Source of the DNA: Hydrogenophaga sp.
Lineage (GTDB): Bacteria; Pseudomonadota; Gammaproteobacteria; Burkholderiales; Burkholderiaceae_C
Length of the DNA: 50,147 nt
Assembly (NCBI GenBank): GCA_021154985.1
Contig: JAJNQE010000089.1
Location: forward strand, 1-50,147
Reading direction: 5' to 3'
Shown piece after piece: positions 9,194 through 17,312 of this stretch; positions within the stretch are counted from its first letter, which is position 1; every line of letters starts with the position of its first letter. Below the pieces are notes generated by a model. The model did no database searches, was not told the origin of the DNA, and worked only from the letters and a program-made list of their open reading frames with translations. Made by a program: the position numbers and the translations under genes.

Positions 9194-9838
9194 TCAGGCG
9201 AACGCGCCGCCTTGAAGGCCGTGGTGCAAGAGTTCGGCGGGCACGGTGGGCTCCCAGGGCGATGCGCTGGGCCATGACGGAGTGCTGCGCGGTCCGCTCA
9301 GGATCGGGCGTTCAGCCCACCAGGCGCGAGCGGCATCGGCTGAGCAGGTGTCGCCCAACCAGGTCTTGACCCGGCTGCCGTTCCAGTGCGGGTGGCGGTG
9401 CAAGCTGCGTGCGGTTTGCCGCGCGAACAGCTCCAGCATGCGGTGGCGCAGTTGCAGCGATTGACCAAAAGGAGATACCCAGTCGATCAACCAGAGCCGG
9501 TCGCCGCTGCGCCAGTCGGCGGGCGCCAGTGGACTGGTGGGGTCCTTGATGTAGCGGCTCTCGGCGCGTGCATTCAAACACGCGTAGAGCAGCAAGGCCA
9601 CGGGGTCTCGCTGGCGCTCGTGCTGACCTGTGCAGACCAGCACGTACTGTCCCTGGCGGATGGGCTCCAGCAAGCGCTTTTCAAGGTTCTTGATGGTGAG
9701 CTGGCGGTGGCGAGGCAGTTGCATCCACAACCACACGGCGGCACCGAACGCCTCGCTGGTTCGATTGGCCTGTCCGGTGAGTTGTGGGGCTTGGAGGTGG
9801 TTGGTGTGGTGCATGGTCGGGCTGTTGCTCCGGTTCAC
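9194..9838 (-). CDS. Orphan RTX toxin-activating lysine acyltransferase (HlyC/ToxC family)
   Basis: 214 residues from a GTG at 9838, or 206 from the ATG at 9814; the start is unsettled. HlyC-type enzymes move a fatty acyl group from acyl-ACP to internal lysines of an RTX protoxin in the cytosol before type I secretion. The core matches the family closely: FGAAVWLWMQLPRHRQ, QYVLVCTGQHERQRDPVALL, and SGDRLWLIDWVSPFG. The two catalytic residues of HlyC (His23 and Asp92) correspond to His44 and Asp119 here, so the enzyme looks active. About 25 N-terminal and about 45 C-terminal residues are extra. No RTX toxin or HlyB/HlyD gene lies nearby; the gene sits between uvrC and pgsA. Confidence 0.85.
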   Translation of the reverse strand: MNRSNSPTMHHTNHLQAPQLTGQANRTSEAFGAAVWLWMQLPRHRQLTIKNLEKRLLEPIRQGQYVLVCTGQHERQRDPVALLLYACLNARAESRYIKDPTSPLAPADWRSGDRLWLIDWVSPFGQSLQLRHRMLELFARQTARSLHRHPHWNGSRVKTWLGDTCSADAARAWWAERPILSGPRSTPSWPSASPWEPTVPAELLHHGLQGGAFA

Positions 9839-10053
9839 GGTCTTCGTTGAGAAGTCGATATGAAAGTTGTATTTGAACGCGTCAAAACAGCTTGAAATTG
9901 TCTTTCATGTAGTTGTTTAGATTTCATTGAGTGGCAAGAAACCCGGTACGAAACAGACGTCTTCGTGAGAAAGTCCGCGAGCCTGTTCCCGGGCTTGCCC
10001 CGCGCCCCGTGCGCCGTCGGTGGGCCGCCCGACCCAGCCCGCATAATCGCGCC

Positions 10054-10623
10054 ATGTTTTTCAACCTCCCCACCCTGCTCACCTGGGCACGCATCGTGGC
10101 CATCCCGCTGATCGTGGGGGTGTTCTATCTGGAAGACATGAGCGTGGCGCGGCAGAACCAGATTGCCACGGTCATGTTTGTCGTGTTCGCGCTGACCGAC
10201 TGGGCCGATGGCTATCTGGCCCGCAGGCTCAACCAGACCTCGGCCTTCGGTGCCTTCCTCGACCCGGTGGCCGACAAGTTTCTGGTGTGCGCGGCGCTGC
10301 TGGTGTTGGTGCACCTCGACCGTGCCGACGTGTTCGTGGCGCTCATCATCATCGGCCGCGAAATCGCGATCTCGTCGTTGCGCGAATGGATGGCCATCAT
10401 CGGTGCCACCAAGAGCGTTGCCGTGCACATGATCGGCAAGGTCAAGACCACCGTGCAGATGGTGGCGATTCCTTTTCTGCTCTTCGACGGCACGCTGTTC
10501 AAGCTGATCGACACCCGGCTCTGGGGTACCTGGCTGATCTGGATTTCTGCGGTGCTCACCGTCTGGTCGATGGTGTATTACCTCCAGAAGGCCATTCCCG
10601 AAATCCGCGCCAAGTCGCGTTGA
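10054..10623 (+). CDS. pgsA: CDP-diacylglycerol--glycerol-3-phosphate 3-phosphatidyltransferase
   Basis: 189-residue membrane enzyme that makes phosphatidylglycerol phosphate, the committed step to phosphatidylglycerol and cardiolipin. The CDP-alcohol phosphotransferase signature DG-x2-AR-x8-G-x3-D-x3-D is complete (DGYLARRLNQTSAFGAFLD, then PVADK). About five hydrophobic segments are visible. The ATG at 10054 gives the canonical start MFFNLPTLLTWARI. The stop is followed 9 bp later by the DMT transporter gene, which suggests co-transcription. Confidence 0.95.
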   Translation: MFFNLPTLLTWARIVAIPLIVGVFYLEDMSVARQNQIATVMFVVFALTDWADGYLARRLNQTSAFGAFLDPVADKFLVCAALLVLVHLDRADVFVALIIIGREIAISSLREWMAIIGATKSVAVHMIGKVKTTVQMVAIPFLLFDGTLFKLIDTRLWGTWLIWISAVLTVWSMVYYLQKAIPEIRAKSR

Positions 10624-10632
10624 GGCCGGGTC

Positions 10633-11523
10633 ATGCAATCCCCAACGCAAGACAACGCGTGGCTGCGCGCCATGCCCTGGGTGTTCGTCCTCATCTGGAG
10701 CACCGGTTTCATCGTCGCTCGCTACGGCATGCCGCACGCGCCGCCCATGAAGTTCCTCGCCGTGCGATACGCGTTGTCGATCGCCTGTTTCCTCCCGTGG
10801 ATCTTGCTGGCCGGTGTGAAGTGGCCGACCAACCGGACGCAGTGGTTCCACCTCGCCATCACCGGAGTGCTCATGCACGCGGGTTACCTCGGTGGTGTGT
10901 GGGCTGCGGTGAAAGCGGGCATGGGGTCCGGGCTGTCGTCGCTCATCGTCGGTTTGCAGCCCGTGCTCACCGCCATCTGGCTCTCGGGCACAGGCTCCAA
11001 GGTGAGCAAGCGCCAGTGGCTGGGCCTGGTGCTGGGTTTTGCCGGTCTGGTGCTGGTGGTCTCGCGCAAGTTCGGCACGGGTGGTCCGGGCGATCAAGCC
11101 AACTGGTTCAACCTGTCGTTGGCGGTGATGGCGCTGTTCTCCATCACCATCGGCACGCTGTACCAGAAGCGTTTCGTGGCGGCCTGTGATGTGCGCACCG
11201 CCAACGCGGTGCAACTGCTCGCGGCGCTGCTCGTCACACTGCCGTTGACCCTGCTGGAGGCGGAGACGATGCGGTGGAACGGGGAGCTCGCAGGTGCCAT
11301 GGCCTGGAGCGTGCTGGGCCTCACGCTGGGGGGCAGCTCGCTGCTCTACCTGCTGATCCAGCGTGGTGCGGCGGCCAGTGTCACCAGCCTGATGTACCTG
11401 GTGCCGCCTTGCACCGCGCTGATCGCCTGGGTTTTGTTCGCCGAGCCCATCACCGCCGTCACGCTGGCCGGCACCGCGCTCACCGCTTTTGGTGTTGCCC
11501 TGGTGGTGCGCGCTTCGAAGTAG
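10633..11523 (+). CDS. EamA/DMT-superfamily transporter
   Basis: 296-residue protein with about ten transmembrane segments and two EamA halves (first ending near LVLVVSRKFG, second near TAFGVALVVRASK). Family members export metabolites or amino acids across the inner membrane; the substrate is not predictable here. It follows pgsA by 9 bp on the same strand. Its last 44 bases overlap the 3' end of the convergent LysR gene. Confidence 0.88.
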   Translation: MQSPTQDNAWLRAMPWVFVLIWSTGFIVARYGMPHAPPMKFLAVRYALSIACFLPWILLAGVKWPTNRTQWFHLAITGVLMHAGYLGGVWAAVKAGMGSGLSSLIVGLQPVLTAIWLSGTGSKVSKRQWLGLVLGFAGLVLVVSRKFGTGGPGDQANWFNLSLAVMALFSITIGTLYQKRFVAACDVRTANAVQLLAALLVTLPLTLLEAETMRWNGELAGAMAWSVLGLTLGGSSLLYLLIQRGAAASVTSLMYLVPPCTALIAWVLFAEPITAVTLAGTALTAFGVALVVRASK

Positions 11524-12460
11524 CGGGGCGCTGCGCGGGCTTCCACGGCTCGTGGCGGAAGCGCTCCACCAGAAAGTCCACCAGCAGGCGGATGCGACGC
11601 GGGGTCTGGGCGCGGTAGGGCGCCAGCCAGTGGATGTCGGCGTCGGCCATGGCGTGGGAGGGCAGCACTCGCACGAGTTCGCCGCTGGCCAGTTGTGGTG
11701 CGATGTCCCACAGGCTGCGCAGCATGATGCCGCGACCGGCCAGGCACCAGTCGCGCACCATCTCGCCCGAGTTGCTGGAGAGCGGGCCGCTCACCGGCAC
11801 ATGCATCACCTGCGTCTCGCCCGCGCTCTGCAGCCGCCAGTGGTCGAAGCGCTGGCCGGGTCCACCACCGTTTTCACGCACCACCAGACAGCTGTGGTTG
11901 ACGAGGTCTTGCAGCGTGCGCGGTGTGCCGTGCCGTTGCAAATGGTCGGGTGCGGCCACCAGCACGCGCTGGTTGCCCGCGAGCCGCCGCGACACCCATT
12001 CGTTGGCGCGTTCGTTCGGTGCGTTCCACAGCCAGATGGCGCCATCAAACCCATCCACCGCCAGGTCGGGCAACTGCTCGGTGAGTTGCAGTTGCACCTG
12101 CACGCCGGGGTGCAGCGACTGGAAGTCGGCCAGCGCCGGCCCCACCCAGAGGCGGCCAAAGCCGAACGTGGCTGCCAGCCGCACCGGACCGGCCGGTTCG
12201 GCCTGGCGCTCGCGCAGCTCGGCCCGCACGTCGTCGAACGCGCGCAGCAGATGCACCGCGCGTTCGCACAGCGTGTCACCTTCGGCGGTGGGGCTCACGC
12301 GCCGCGTGGTGCGCTGGAACAGTTTCAGTCCCAGGTTTGTTTCCAGCGCGGCCAGGCGCTTGGTCACGACCGACGGCGCCACGCGCAGCGCGCGAGCTGC
12401 CATCACGAGGCTGCCGTGCTGCCGCACAGCGAGCACCAGTTCCAGATCGGGGCGGTCCAA
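11480..12460 (-). CDS. LysR-family transcriptional regulator
   Basis: 326 residues: N-terminal winged HTH (LELVLAVRQHGSLVMAARAL and VTKRLAALETNLGLKLFQRT, residues 6-52), linker helix, and a periplasmic-binding-protein-like effector domain (about 90-300). The start is a TTG at 12460, supported by a Shine-Dalgarno GAAGGGA about 6 bases upstream and by the normal LTTR start MDRPDLELVL. It is divergent from the tartrate/malate dehydrogenase gene 92 bp away, the classic position for its regulator; that link is inference. The C-terminus is Pro/Arg/Lys-rich and overlaps the DMT gene. Confidence 0.9.
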   Translation of the reverse strand: MDRPDLELVLAVRQHGSLVMAARALRVAPSVVTKRLAALETNLGLKLFQRTTRRVSPTAEGDTLCERAVHLLRAFDDVRAELRERQAEPAGPVRLAATFGFGRLWVGPALADFQSLHPGVQVQLQLTEQLPDLAVDGFDGAIWLWNAPNERANEWVSRRLAGNQRVLVAAPDHLQRHGTPRTLQDLVNHSCLVVRENGGGPGQRFDHWRLQSAGETQVMHVPVSGPLSSNSGEMVRDWCLAGRGIMLRSLWDIAPQLASGELVRVLPSHAMADADIHWLAPYRAQTPRRIRLLVDFLVERFRHEPWKPAQRPATSKRAPPGQHQKR

Positions 12461-12552
12461 TTGTTTCCCTTCAAGAACGAATCAATTGCCGGATTATTGA
12501 CTCTGTGCGGGCTATGCTGGAGACCTTTCAAAATCTGTCCACAGGAGCCACC
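12461..12552. promoter_or_regulatory. Divergent LysR/dehydrogenase control region
   Basis: The 92-bp gap between the LysR gene and the dehydrogenase gene holds two CAATTG hexamers about 20 bp apart (centred near 12462 and 12486), AT-rich for this window, and a TTGACT at 12497-12502. A LysR binding site is expected here, but no single T-N11-A box stands out. The dehydrogenase has a good ribosome site AGGAG at 12543-12547. Confidence 0.4.
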
Positions 12553-13644
12553 ATGAGCCAGCACCGCATTGCCGTGATCGCCGGAGACGGCATCGGAACC
12601 GAAGTCATGCCCGAAGGCATTCGCGTGATGGAGGCCGCGGCCACGAAGTTCGGCATCGACCTGCAGTTCGATCATTTCGACTTTTCCAGCTGCGACTACT
12701 TCGAGCGCCACGGCAAGATGCTGCCCGACGACTGGAAGGACCAGATCGGTGGACATGAAGCGATCTACTTTGGCGCGGTGGGTTGGCCCGACAAGGTGCC
12801 CGATCACATTTCCCTGTGGGGCTCGCTGCTGCTGTTCCGCCGCGAGTTCGACCAGTATGTCAACGTGCGGCCCGCGCGGCTCATGCCCGGCGTGATCGCA
12901 CCGGTGGTGCGTCGCGACGGCAGCGCTCGCGCACCTGGCGAGATCGACATGGTGATCGTGCGCGAGAACACCGAGGGCGAGTACTCCAGCATCGGCGGGC
13001 GCATGTACCCCGGCACCGAGCGCGAGATCGTGATGCAGGAAACCGTGATGTCGCGCATCGGCGTGGACCGCGTGCTGCGCTACGCGTTCGAGACCGCGCG
13101 CTCGCGCCCCAAGAAGCACCTCACCAGTGCCACCAAGAGCAACGGCATCGCCATCACCATGCCGTATTGGGACGAACGCGTGGCCGAGATGGCGAAGGAA
13201 TATCCCGACGTCAAGGTCGACAAGTTCCACATCGACATCCTCACCGCGCACTTCGTGCAGCGCCCCGATTTCTTCGACGTGGTGGTTGGCAGCAACCTGT
13301 TTGGCGACATCCTCTCCGACCTCGGGCCCGCCTGCACCGGCACCATCGGCATCGCCCCCAGTGCCAACCTGAACCCCACACGCCAGCATCCGTCGCTGTT
13401 CGAACCGGTGCACGGCTCAGCCCCCGACATTGCGGGCAAGGGCATTGCCAATCCGATCGGCCAGATCTGGTGCGGCGCGCTGATGCTCGATTTTCTGGGC
13501 CACCGCGCTGCGCACGACGCCGTGATGAACGCGATTGAATCGGTGCTGCAACCCGGCAGCGGTGCGCCCCGCACAGCCGACCTGGGCGGAACAGCGGGTA
13601 CCACCGATGTGGGACGTGCGATTGCGCAGGCGATCAAGGGTTGA
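12553..13644 (+). CDS. Tartrate/D-malate dehydrogenase (isocitrate/isopropylmalate dehydrogenase family)
   Basis: 363-residue NAD- and divalent-metal-dependent beta-decarboxylating dehydrogenase, TtuC/DmlA-like. It oxidises tartrate, D-malate or a related 2-hydroxyacid in the cytosol. The N-terminus IAVIAGDGIGTEVMPEG is the family nucleotide-fold start. The substrate loop WGSLLLFRREFDQYVNVRP, the catalytic-metal region (DILTAHFVQRPDFFDVVV, then NLFGDILSDLG) and the NAD-binding FEPVHGSAPDIAGKGIANP are all present. The choice between tartrate and D-malate activity is not decidable from sequence. Likely controlled by the divergent LysR protein. Confidence 0.9.
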   Translation: MSQHRIAVIAGDGIGTEVMPEGIRVMEAAATKFGIDLQFDHFDFSSCDYFERHGKMLPDDWKDQIGGHEAIYFGAVGWPDKVPDHISLWGSLLLFRREFDQYVNVRPARLMPGVIAPVVRRDGSARAPGEIDMVIVRENTEGEYSSIGGRMYPGTEREIVMQETVMSRIGVDRVLRYAFETARSRPKKHLTSATKSNGIAITMPYWDERVAEMAKEYPDVKVDKFHIDILTAHFVQRPDFFDVVVGSNLFGDILSDLGPACTGTIGIAPSANLNPTRQHPSLFEPVHGSAPDIAGKGIANPIGQIWCGALMLDFLGHRAAHDAVMNAIESVLQPGSGAPRTADLGGTAGTTDVGRAIAQAIKG

Positions 13645-13735
13645 TCCAGGGCGCTCCGCGCATCGGTGGCGCTGTTGAAAGCGTCTAGAATCCAGCCTCT
13701 TGTGCCTTCGGGACTGGGCGCGCGACCCCCGTGTA

Positions 13736-13765
13736 TTGACAGGGGTTGCAGCCCATGGGTCTAAT
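13736..13765 (+). promoter_or_regulatory. Sigma70-type promoter candidate for hupB
   Basis: TTGACA (13736-13741), an 18-bp spacer and TCTAAT (13760-13765) in the 253-bp gap between the dehydrogenase and hupB. Transcription would start about 125 bp before the hupB start codon, leaving a long leader in which nothing else was recognised. Confidence 0.55.
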
Positions 13766-13897
13766 CACTTTTCGCGTGTTGCGGTCATCACCGCGTCCAG
13801 CGATCAACAGAACCAGTCCCACGGCAGCCAACCGCGCCGTTCCAGGACAAGCTTTGTACCTTCGGAACAACTCATCTCAATTCAAGAGGGGCCATTT

Positions 13898-14170
13898 GTG
13901 AACAAAACAGAACTCGTCGAGCACATTGCCAAGAACGCCGACATCTCCAAGGCAGCCGCCACGCGTGCTCTCGACTCGACCATCACCGCCATCCGCACCA
14001 CGCTCAAGAAAGGCGGCACCGTGTCGCTCGTGGGCTTTGGTTCGTTCGCGGTGACCAAGCGTCCCGCCCGCAAGGGACGCAACCCACGCACCGGCGACGA
14101 GATTAAAATCAAGGCCGCCAAGGTGCCCAAGTTCCGTCCGGGCAAGGCCCTCAAAGACGCGCTGAACTGA
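13898..14170 (+). CDS. hupB: DNA-binding protein HU, beta type
   Basis: 90-residue nucleoid protein that bends and compacts DNA as a dimer. The full HU/IHF fold is visible: helical N-half (MNKTELVEHIAKNADISKAA), the beta-arm with the family signature GFGSFAVTKRPARKGRNP, and the terminal KVPKFRPGKALKDALN. The start is a GTG at 13898 preceded by AAGAGGG (13884-13890). The in-frame sequence further upstream is not HU-like and was excluded. A tRNA-Val gene follows 22 bp after the stop. Confidence 0.96.
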   Translation: MNKTELVEHIAKNADISKAAATRALDSTITAIRTTLKKGGTVSLVGFGSFAVTKRPARKGRNPRTGDEIKIKAAKVPKFRPGKALKDALN

Positions 14171-14192
14171 AAGCTTCGCCCGTTTTTCAGTC

Positions 14193-14268
14193 GGGTGCTT
14201 AGCTCAGTTGGCAGAGCGGCTCCTTTACACGGAGTAGGTCGGCGGTTCGACCCCGTCAGCACCCACCA
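14193..14268 (+). tRNA. tRNA-Val (anticodon TAC), CCA encoded
   Basis: Cloverleaf with perfect acceptor pairing (GGGTGCT at 14193 with AGCACCC ending 14264), D-arm TTAGCTCAGTTGGCAGAGC, anticodon loop TTTACAC giving anticodon TAC, T-arm GGCGGTTCGACCCCGTC, and encoded CCA at 14266-14268. Confidence 0.95.
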
Positions 14269-14273
14269 CCACC

Positions 14274-14302
14274 AAAAAGGCGAACCCGGGTTCGCCTTTT
14301 TT
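14274..14302 (+). terminator. Rho-independent terminator after tRNA-Val
   Basis: Palindromic stem with 14-bp arms (14274-14287 and 14288-14301) ending in a T-run. It lies 5 bases after the tRNA CCA and insulates hupB/tRNA-Val from ppiD. Confidence 0.85.
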
Positions 14303-14356
14303 GTTGTCGGTACCGGCAACATTTTTCATTCCATCTGAAGCAGCAGGGTTCCAGGC

Positions 14357-16279
14357 ATGTTCGATACCATCCGCAACCACAAGAAGTACCTGATGGGCTT
14401 CTTGATGATCCTGATCATTCCCTCGTTCGTTCTGTTCGGCATCGAGGGCTACACCCGCTTTGACGCGGCCGGCGAAGCCGTGGCCACGGTCGACGGCACG
14501 GAGATCACCCAGGTCGAGTGGGATCAGGCGCACCAGATCGAATCGCAGCGCCTGCGCGAGGCCATGCCCACCCTGGACGCCCGCTTGCTGGACAGCCCAG
14601 AAGCGCGCTACGCCACACTGGAGCGCCTGGTGCGTGATCGCGTGCTCGCCACCGCTGCTCAAAAGCTCAACCTCTTCACCAGCGACCAGCGCCTGGCTCG
14701 CGAACTGCAGCAGAACGAAGCGATCGCAGCCCTGCGCAAGCCCGACGGGTCGCTGGACGTGGAGGCATACCGCGCGCTGGTGGCCCGTCAGAACATGACG
14801 CCCGAGATGTTCGAAGCCCGCGTGCGGGCCGACCTGTCGCAGCGCCAGGTGTCGCAGTCCATCGTGGGCTCGGGCTTCGCACCCGTTGGCCTGGCCAACG
14901 TGTCCCTCAACGCGTTCTTCGAGCGCCGTGAGGTGCAGGTGGCCCGCTTCAATGCCACCGACTACGCGGCTCGCGTGAAACCCACCGACGCCGAAATCGA
15001 AGCCTTCTACAACGCCAATGGGCCGCTGTTCCAGGCGCCCGAGCAAGCCGACATTGAATACTTGGTGCTGGATGCGAGCGCCCTGCAGGCATCGCTGGCG
15101 CTCAACGAAGCCGACGTGCGCGCCTATTACGACCAGAACGCAGGGCGACTGGCCGGCACCGAGGAGCGCCGCGCCAGCCACATCTTGTTGACCGTACCCG
15201 CCGGTGCGCCCGCGGCCGACAAGGAAGCGGTTCGTGCCAAGGCCACGGCATTGCTGGAGCAGGTGCGCAAGAACCCCGCGAGTTTTGCCGACGTGGCCAA
15301 GGCGAACTCGCAGGACCCCAGCTCGGCCGTCAACGGCGGTGATCTCGACTTCTTTTCTCGCGGCGCCATGGTCAAGCCGTTCGAAGATGTGGTGTACGCA
15401 TTGCCCAAAGGCGGTATTTCCGATCTGGTCGAGACCGAGTTCGGTTTCCACATCATCCAGCTCACCGACATCAAGAGCCCGCCGCAGCGCAGCTTTGAAG
15501 CCATGAAGCCGGAGATCGAGGCCGAGCTGCGGCAGCAGCAGGCGCAGAAGCAGTTTGCCGAAGCGGCAGAGACCTTCAGCAACCTCGTGTACGAGCAAGC
15601 CGACAGCCTGAAGCCGGCAGCCGACCGGCTGAAGCTGGAGATTCGCACCGCCCAAGGCGTGCAGCGCCAGGCCCAGCCCGGCGCGACCGGCGTGCTGGCC
15701 AACGAACGGTTGCTGGCCGCTGTGTTCGCGCCCGATGCGGTGGAGCAGAAGCGCAACACCGAAGCCATTGAAACCGGGTCCAACCAGCTGGTGTCGGCCC
15801 GTGTGGTGAAACATTCGCCGGCGCGCACCCGTGCGCTGGACGAGGTGCGTGAATCCGTGCGGGTTCGCCTGGTGGCGCAGCGTTCCGCCGAGTTGGCGCG
15901 GGAAGAGGGCGACAAGCAATTGCAAGCGTGGAAAGCCGGCGGCCCCGCCACCGGGTTGTCCGCTGCCCAGACCGTCTCGCGCGAGAACCCGCAAGGCCTG
16001 TCGCAGACCGTGCTGACGGCCGCGCTCAGCGCCGATCCCAAGGCGCTGCCCGCCTGGGTGGGCGTGTCGCTCGGCGCCGAGGGCTATGCGGTCGTGAAGG
16101 TCGACAAGGTGCTGCCGCGCGAGGCGCGCGAAACGCAGGCCCTCGGCCAGGAAGTTCAGCAATACAGCCAGTGGTGGGCCACCGCAGAGGGCCTGGCGTA
16201 CTACGACACGCTCAAGGAGCGTTTCAAGGCCAAGATCCTGGTGGCCGAGCCCTCGCCCGCCGCGGTGGCCACCCGCTGA
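14357..16279 (+). CDS. ppiD: Periplasmic folding chaperone / peptidyl-prolyl isomerase PpiD
   Basis: 640 residues. A single N-terminal membrane anchor (YLMGFLMILIIPSFVLFGI, about 11-29) leaves the rest in the periplasm. A SurA-N-like chaperone region follows, and then a parvulin domain at about 270-370 (ERRASHILLTVPAG to ETEFGFHIIQLTDI). PpiD works near the SecYEG exit on newly translocated outer-membrane proteins. Its length and architecture match E. coli PpiD, although the C-terminal region (about 400-640) is less conserved. The gene lies between tRNA-Val and tRNA-His. Confidence 0.93.
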   Translation: MFDTIRNHKKYLMGFLMILIIPSFVLFGIEGYTRFDAAGEAVATVDGTEITQVEWDQAHQIESQRLREAMPTLDARLLDSPEARYATLERLVRDRVLATAAQKLNLFTSDQRLARELQQNEAIAALRKPDGSLDVEAYRALVARQNMTPEMFEARVRADLSQRQVSQSIVGSGFAPVGLANVSLNAFFERREVQVARFNATDYAARVKPTDAEIEAFYNANGPLFQAPEQADIEYLVLDASALQASLALNEADVRAYYDQNAGRLAGTEERRASHILLTVPAGAPAADKEAVRAKATALLEQVRKNPASFADVAKANSQDPSSAVNGGDLDFFSRGAMVKPFEDVVYALPKGGISDLVETEFGFHIIQLTDIKSPPQRSFEAMKPEIEAELRQQQAQKQFAEAAETFSNLVYEQADSLKPAADRLKLEIRTAQGVQRQAQPGATGVLANERLLAAVFAPDAVEQKRNTEAIETGSNQLVSARVVKHSPARTRALDEVRESVRVRLVAQRSAELAREEGDKQLQAWKAGGPATGLSAAQTVSRENPQGLSQTVLTAALSADPKALPAWVGVSLGAEGYAVVKVDKVLPREARETQALGQEVQQYSQWWATAEGLAYYDTLKERFKAKILVAEPSPAAVATR

Positions 16280-16339
16280 GCTTTTCAACCGCTGCCCATG
16301 CCGGAGAGGCGCCACTTCGGGCTATAATCTGCGGCTTGC

Positions 16340-16416
16340 GGTGGCTGTAGCTCAGTTGGTAGAGTCCAGGATTGTGATTCCTGTTGTCGTGGGTTCGAGC
16401 CCCATCAGCCACCCCA
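16340..16416 (+). tRNA. tRNA-His (anticodon GTG), CCA encoded; integration target
   Basis: Acceptor arms GTGGCTG (16341) and CAGCCAC (ending 16412), the extra G-1 at 16340, anticodon loop TTGTGAT with anticodon GTG, T-arm GTGGGTTCGAGCCCCAT, and CCA at 16414-16416. A TATAAT (16323-16328) lies 11 bp upstream as a -10 candidate. Its 3' 50 bases are duplicated at 23224-23273, so it is the attachment site of the element downstream. Confidence 0.96.
16367..16416 (+). repeat. attL: 50-bp direct repeat inside the tRNA-His 3' half
   Basis: Identical base for base to 23224-23273. It runs from the anticodon stem to the CCA end, so recombination here keeps the tRNA functional. Confidence 0.93.
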
Positions 16417-16428
16417 TATAAACACTGG

Positions 16429-16466
16429 AAAGCCTGCTATCGAATCGGTAGCGGGCTTTTTCTTTT
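16429..16466 (+). terminator. Element-borne terminator behind tRNA-His
   Basis: 14-bp stem (16429-16442 with 16446-16459, two G-T pairs), 3-nt loop, followed by TTTTTCTTTT. It belongs to the element and replaces the chromosomal tRNA terminator, which integration moved to 23282-23315. Confidence 0.8.
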
Positions 16467-16474
16467 GGTGTTGC

Positions 16475-16496
16475 CTGTAGGCAATCTGTAGGCAGA
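16475..16496 (+). repeat. Left 22-bp repeat, candidate integrase arm site
   Basis: Two tandem 11-mers, CTGTAGGCAAT and CTGTAGGCAGA. The same 22 bp occurs once more, in the same orientation, at 23088-23109. It starts 59 bp inside attL. Confidence 0.65.
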
Positions 16497-16801
16497 CGCG
16501 CCGGTTCAGGGTGCTTCGAGGTGTGGGTGCTGGCTGGTGGTGCGCAGTTGATGTGTTCGCATACCTGCTCCGGCCTGCCGCGGCCAAGTGCGCACAGCCG
16601 CGCCGCACGAGAAAGGATTTCCCGATACCCAGTGTTGCTTCGATCCGGCAGAATCAAAGTGGGGGGGCGTACCACCCCAGCCGGCGCGTAACGGAGTCGA
16701 GCAGGAGGTATCGCGCCGGTCCTGCAAAAAATTTGAATTGCCAGACCCAGTGGGCCTGAAAAAAATTCAAAAAATTTAGCCAGTAAAGGAAGCCGTCTCA
16801 A

Positions 16802-17302
16802 GTGAAAGCTTTCAGCCTCGCACTACTCTCGCTCTGCTTGTTGGCCTCGGCGGGCGTGCGTGCCGAAGAGTGTGCGTTTCTCCCAAAAGGAGACCCGAAA
16901 ATCGCTGATCTCGCGGACTCTGTGGACTACCTTGAATGTCGAGCTTTGACAGACAAGACTCGGAACGAAGGCAGGCCGTTGACGCTACATCAGCTTGAGC
17001 AGATTCGTCTGGAGTTCGAATCCGACAAAACCTACACAGACACCATCTGGATGCGTTTGAGGTTGGCAACACTAAACAAGAAAATCGATTGCATGATCGC
17101 AAGTGGCAGGATCGAGGAATGCCACTGTTTGGCAGAGCGCCTGCCGGTACGAGTTGCGTTTGTGGATTACCTTCGAATCATCACGTCTGCTCCTGGCCTC
17201 GATTCCGCGCAGTTCGGAATCAGCCAGACTGACTTTTCGAGGCTCAGCGGAATGGTGTGGAGCGTCCGCGACCAATGCCTTGCTACCCAGCGGATCAAAT
17301 GA
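16802..17302 (+). CDS. Unknown exported Cys-rich protein (island cargo 1)
   Basis: 166 residues from a GTG at 16802, with GGAAG about 10 bases upstream. The first 21 residues are a clear Sec signal peptide (MKAFSLALLSLCLLASAGVRA) with cleavage expected at VRA-EE. The mature part is mostly helical-looking, with seven cysteines (EECAF, LECRA, DCMI, EECHC, DQCLA). No known family was recognised. Ten bases separate it from the next gene on the same strand, so the two are probably one operon. Its lower GC content and position at the element's end mark it as cargo acting in the periplasm. Confidence 0.75.
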   Translation: MKAFSLALLSLCLLASAGVRAEECAFLPKGDPKIADLADSVDYLECRALTDKTRNEGRPLTLHQLEQIRLEFESDKTYTDTIWMRLRLATLNKKIDCMIASGRIEECHCLAERLPVRVAFVDYLRIITSAPGLDSAQFGISQTDFSRLSGMVWSVRDQCLATQRIK

Positions 17303-17312
17303 AAGAGGAACT

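Larger units (their letters stand above)
16417..16801. other. 385-bp gene-free left end of the element
   Basis: Contains the terminator (16429-16466), the left 22-bp repeat (16475-16496), an 8-bp inverted repeat CCGGCGCG/CGCGCCGG (16681-16688 and 16712-16719), and an AT-rich stretch (about 16725-16785) just before the first cargo gene that probably holds its promoter. Short open frames here show no coding character, and no RNA gene was recognised. Confidence 0.5.

Noticed and set aside
13766..13897. Longer N-terminus for HU from upstream in-frame codons
   Set aside because: The upstream translation is not HU-like, and the GTG at 13898 has a good ribosome site and the exact family start.
14225..16315. 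Long open frame opposite ppiD (696 codons)
   Set aside because: It is the antisense shadow of a well-supported gene in GC-rich DNA; its product is a low-complexity string with no family and no ribosome site.
16511..16759. Small gene in the left end of the element
   Set aside because: Composition is irregular, there is no ribosome site, and it overlaps inverted repeats.
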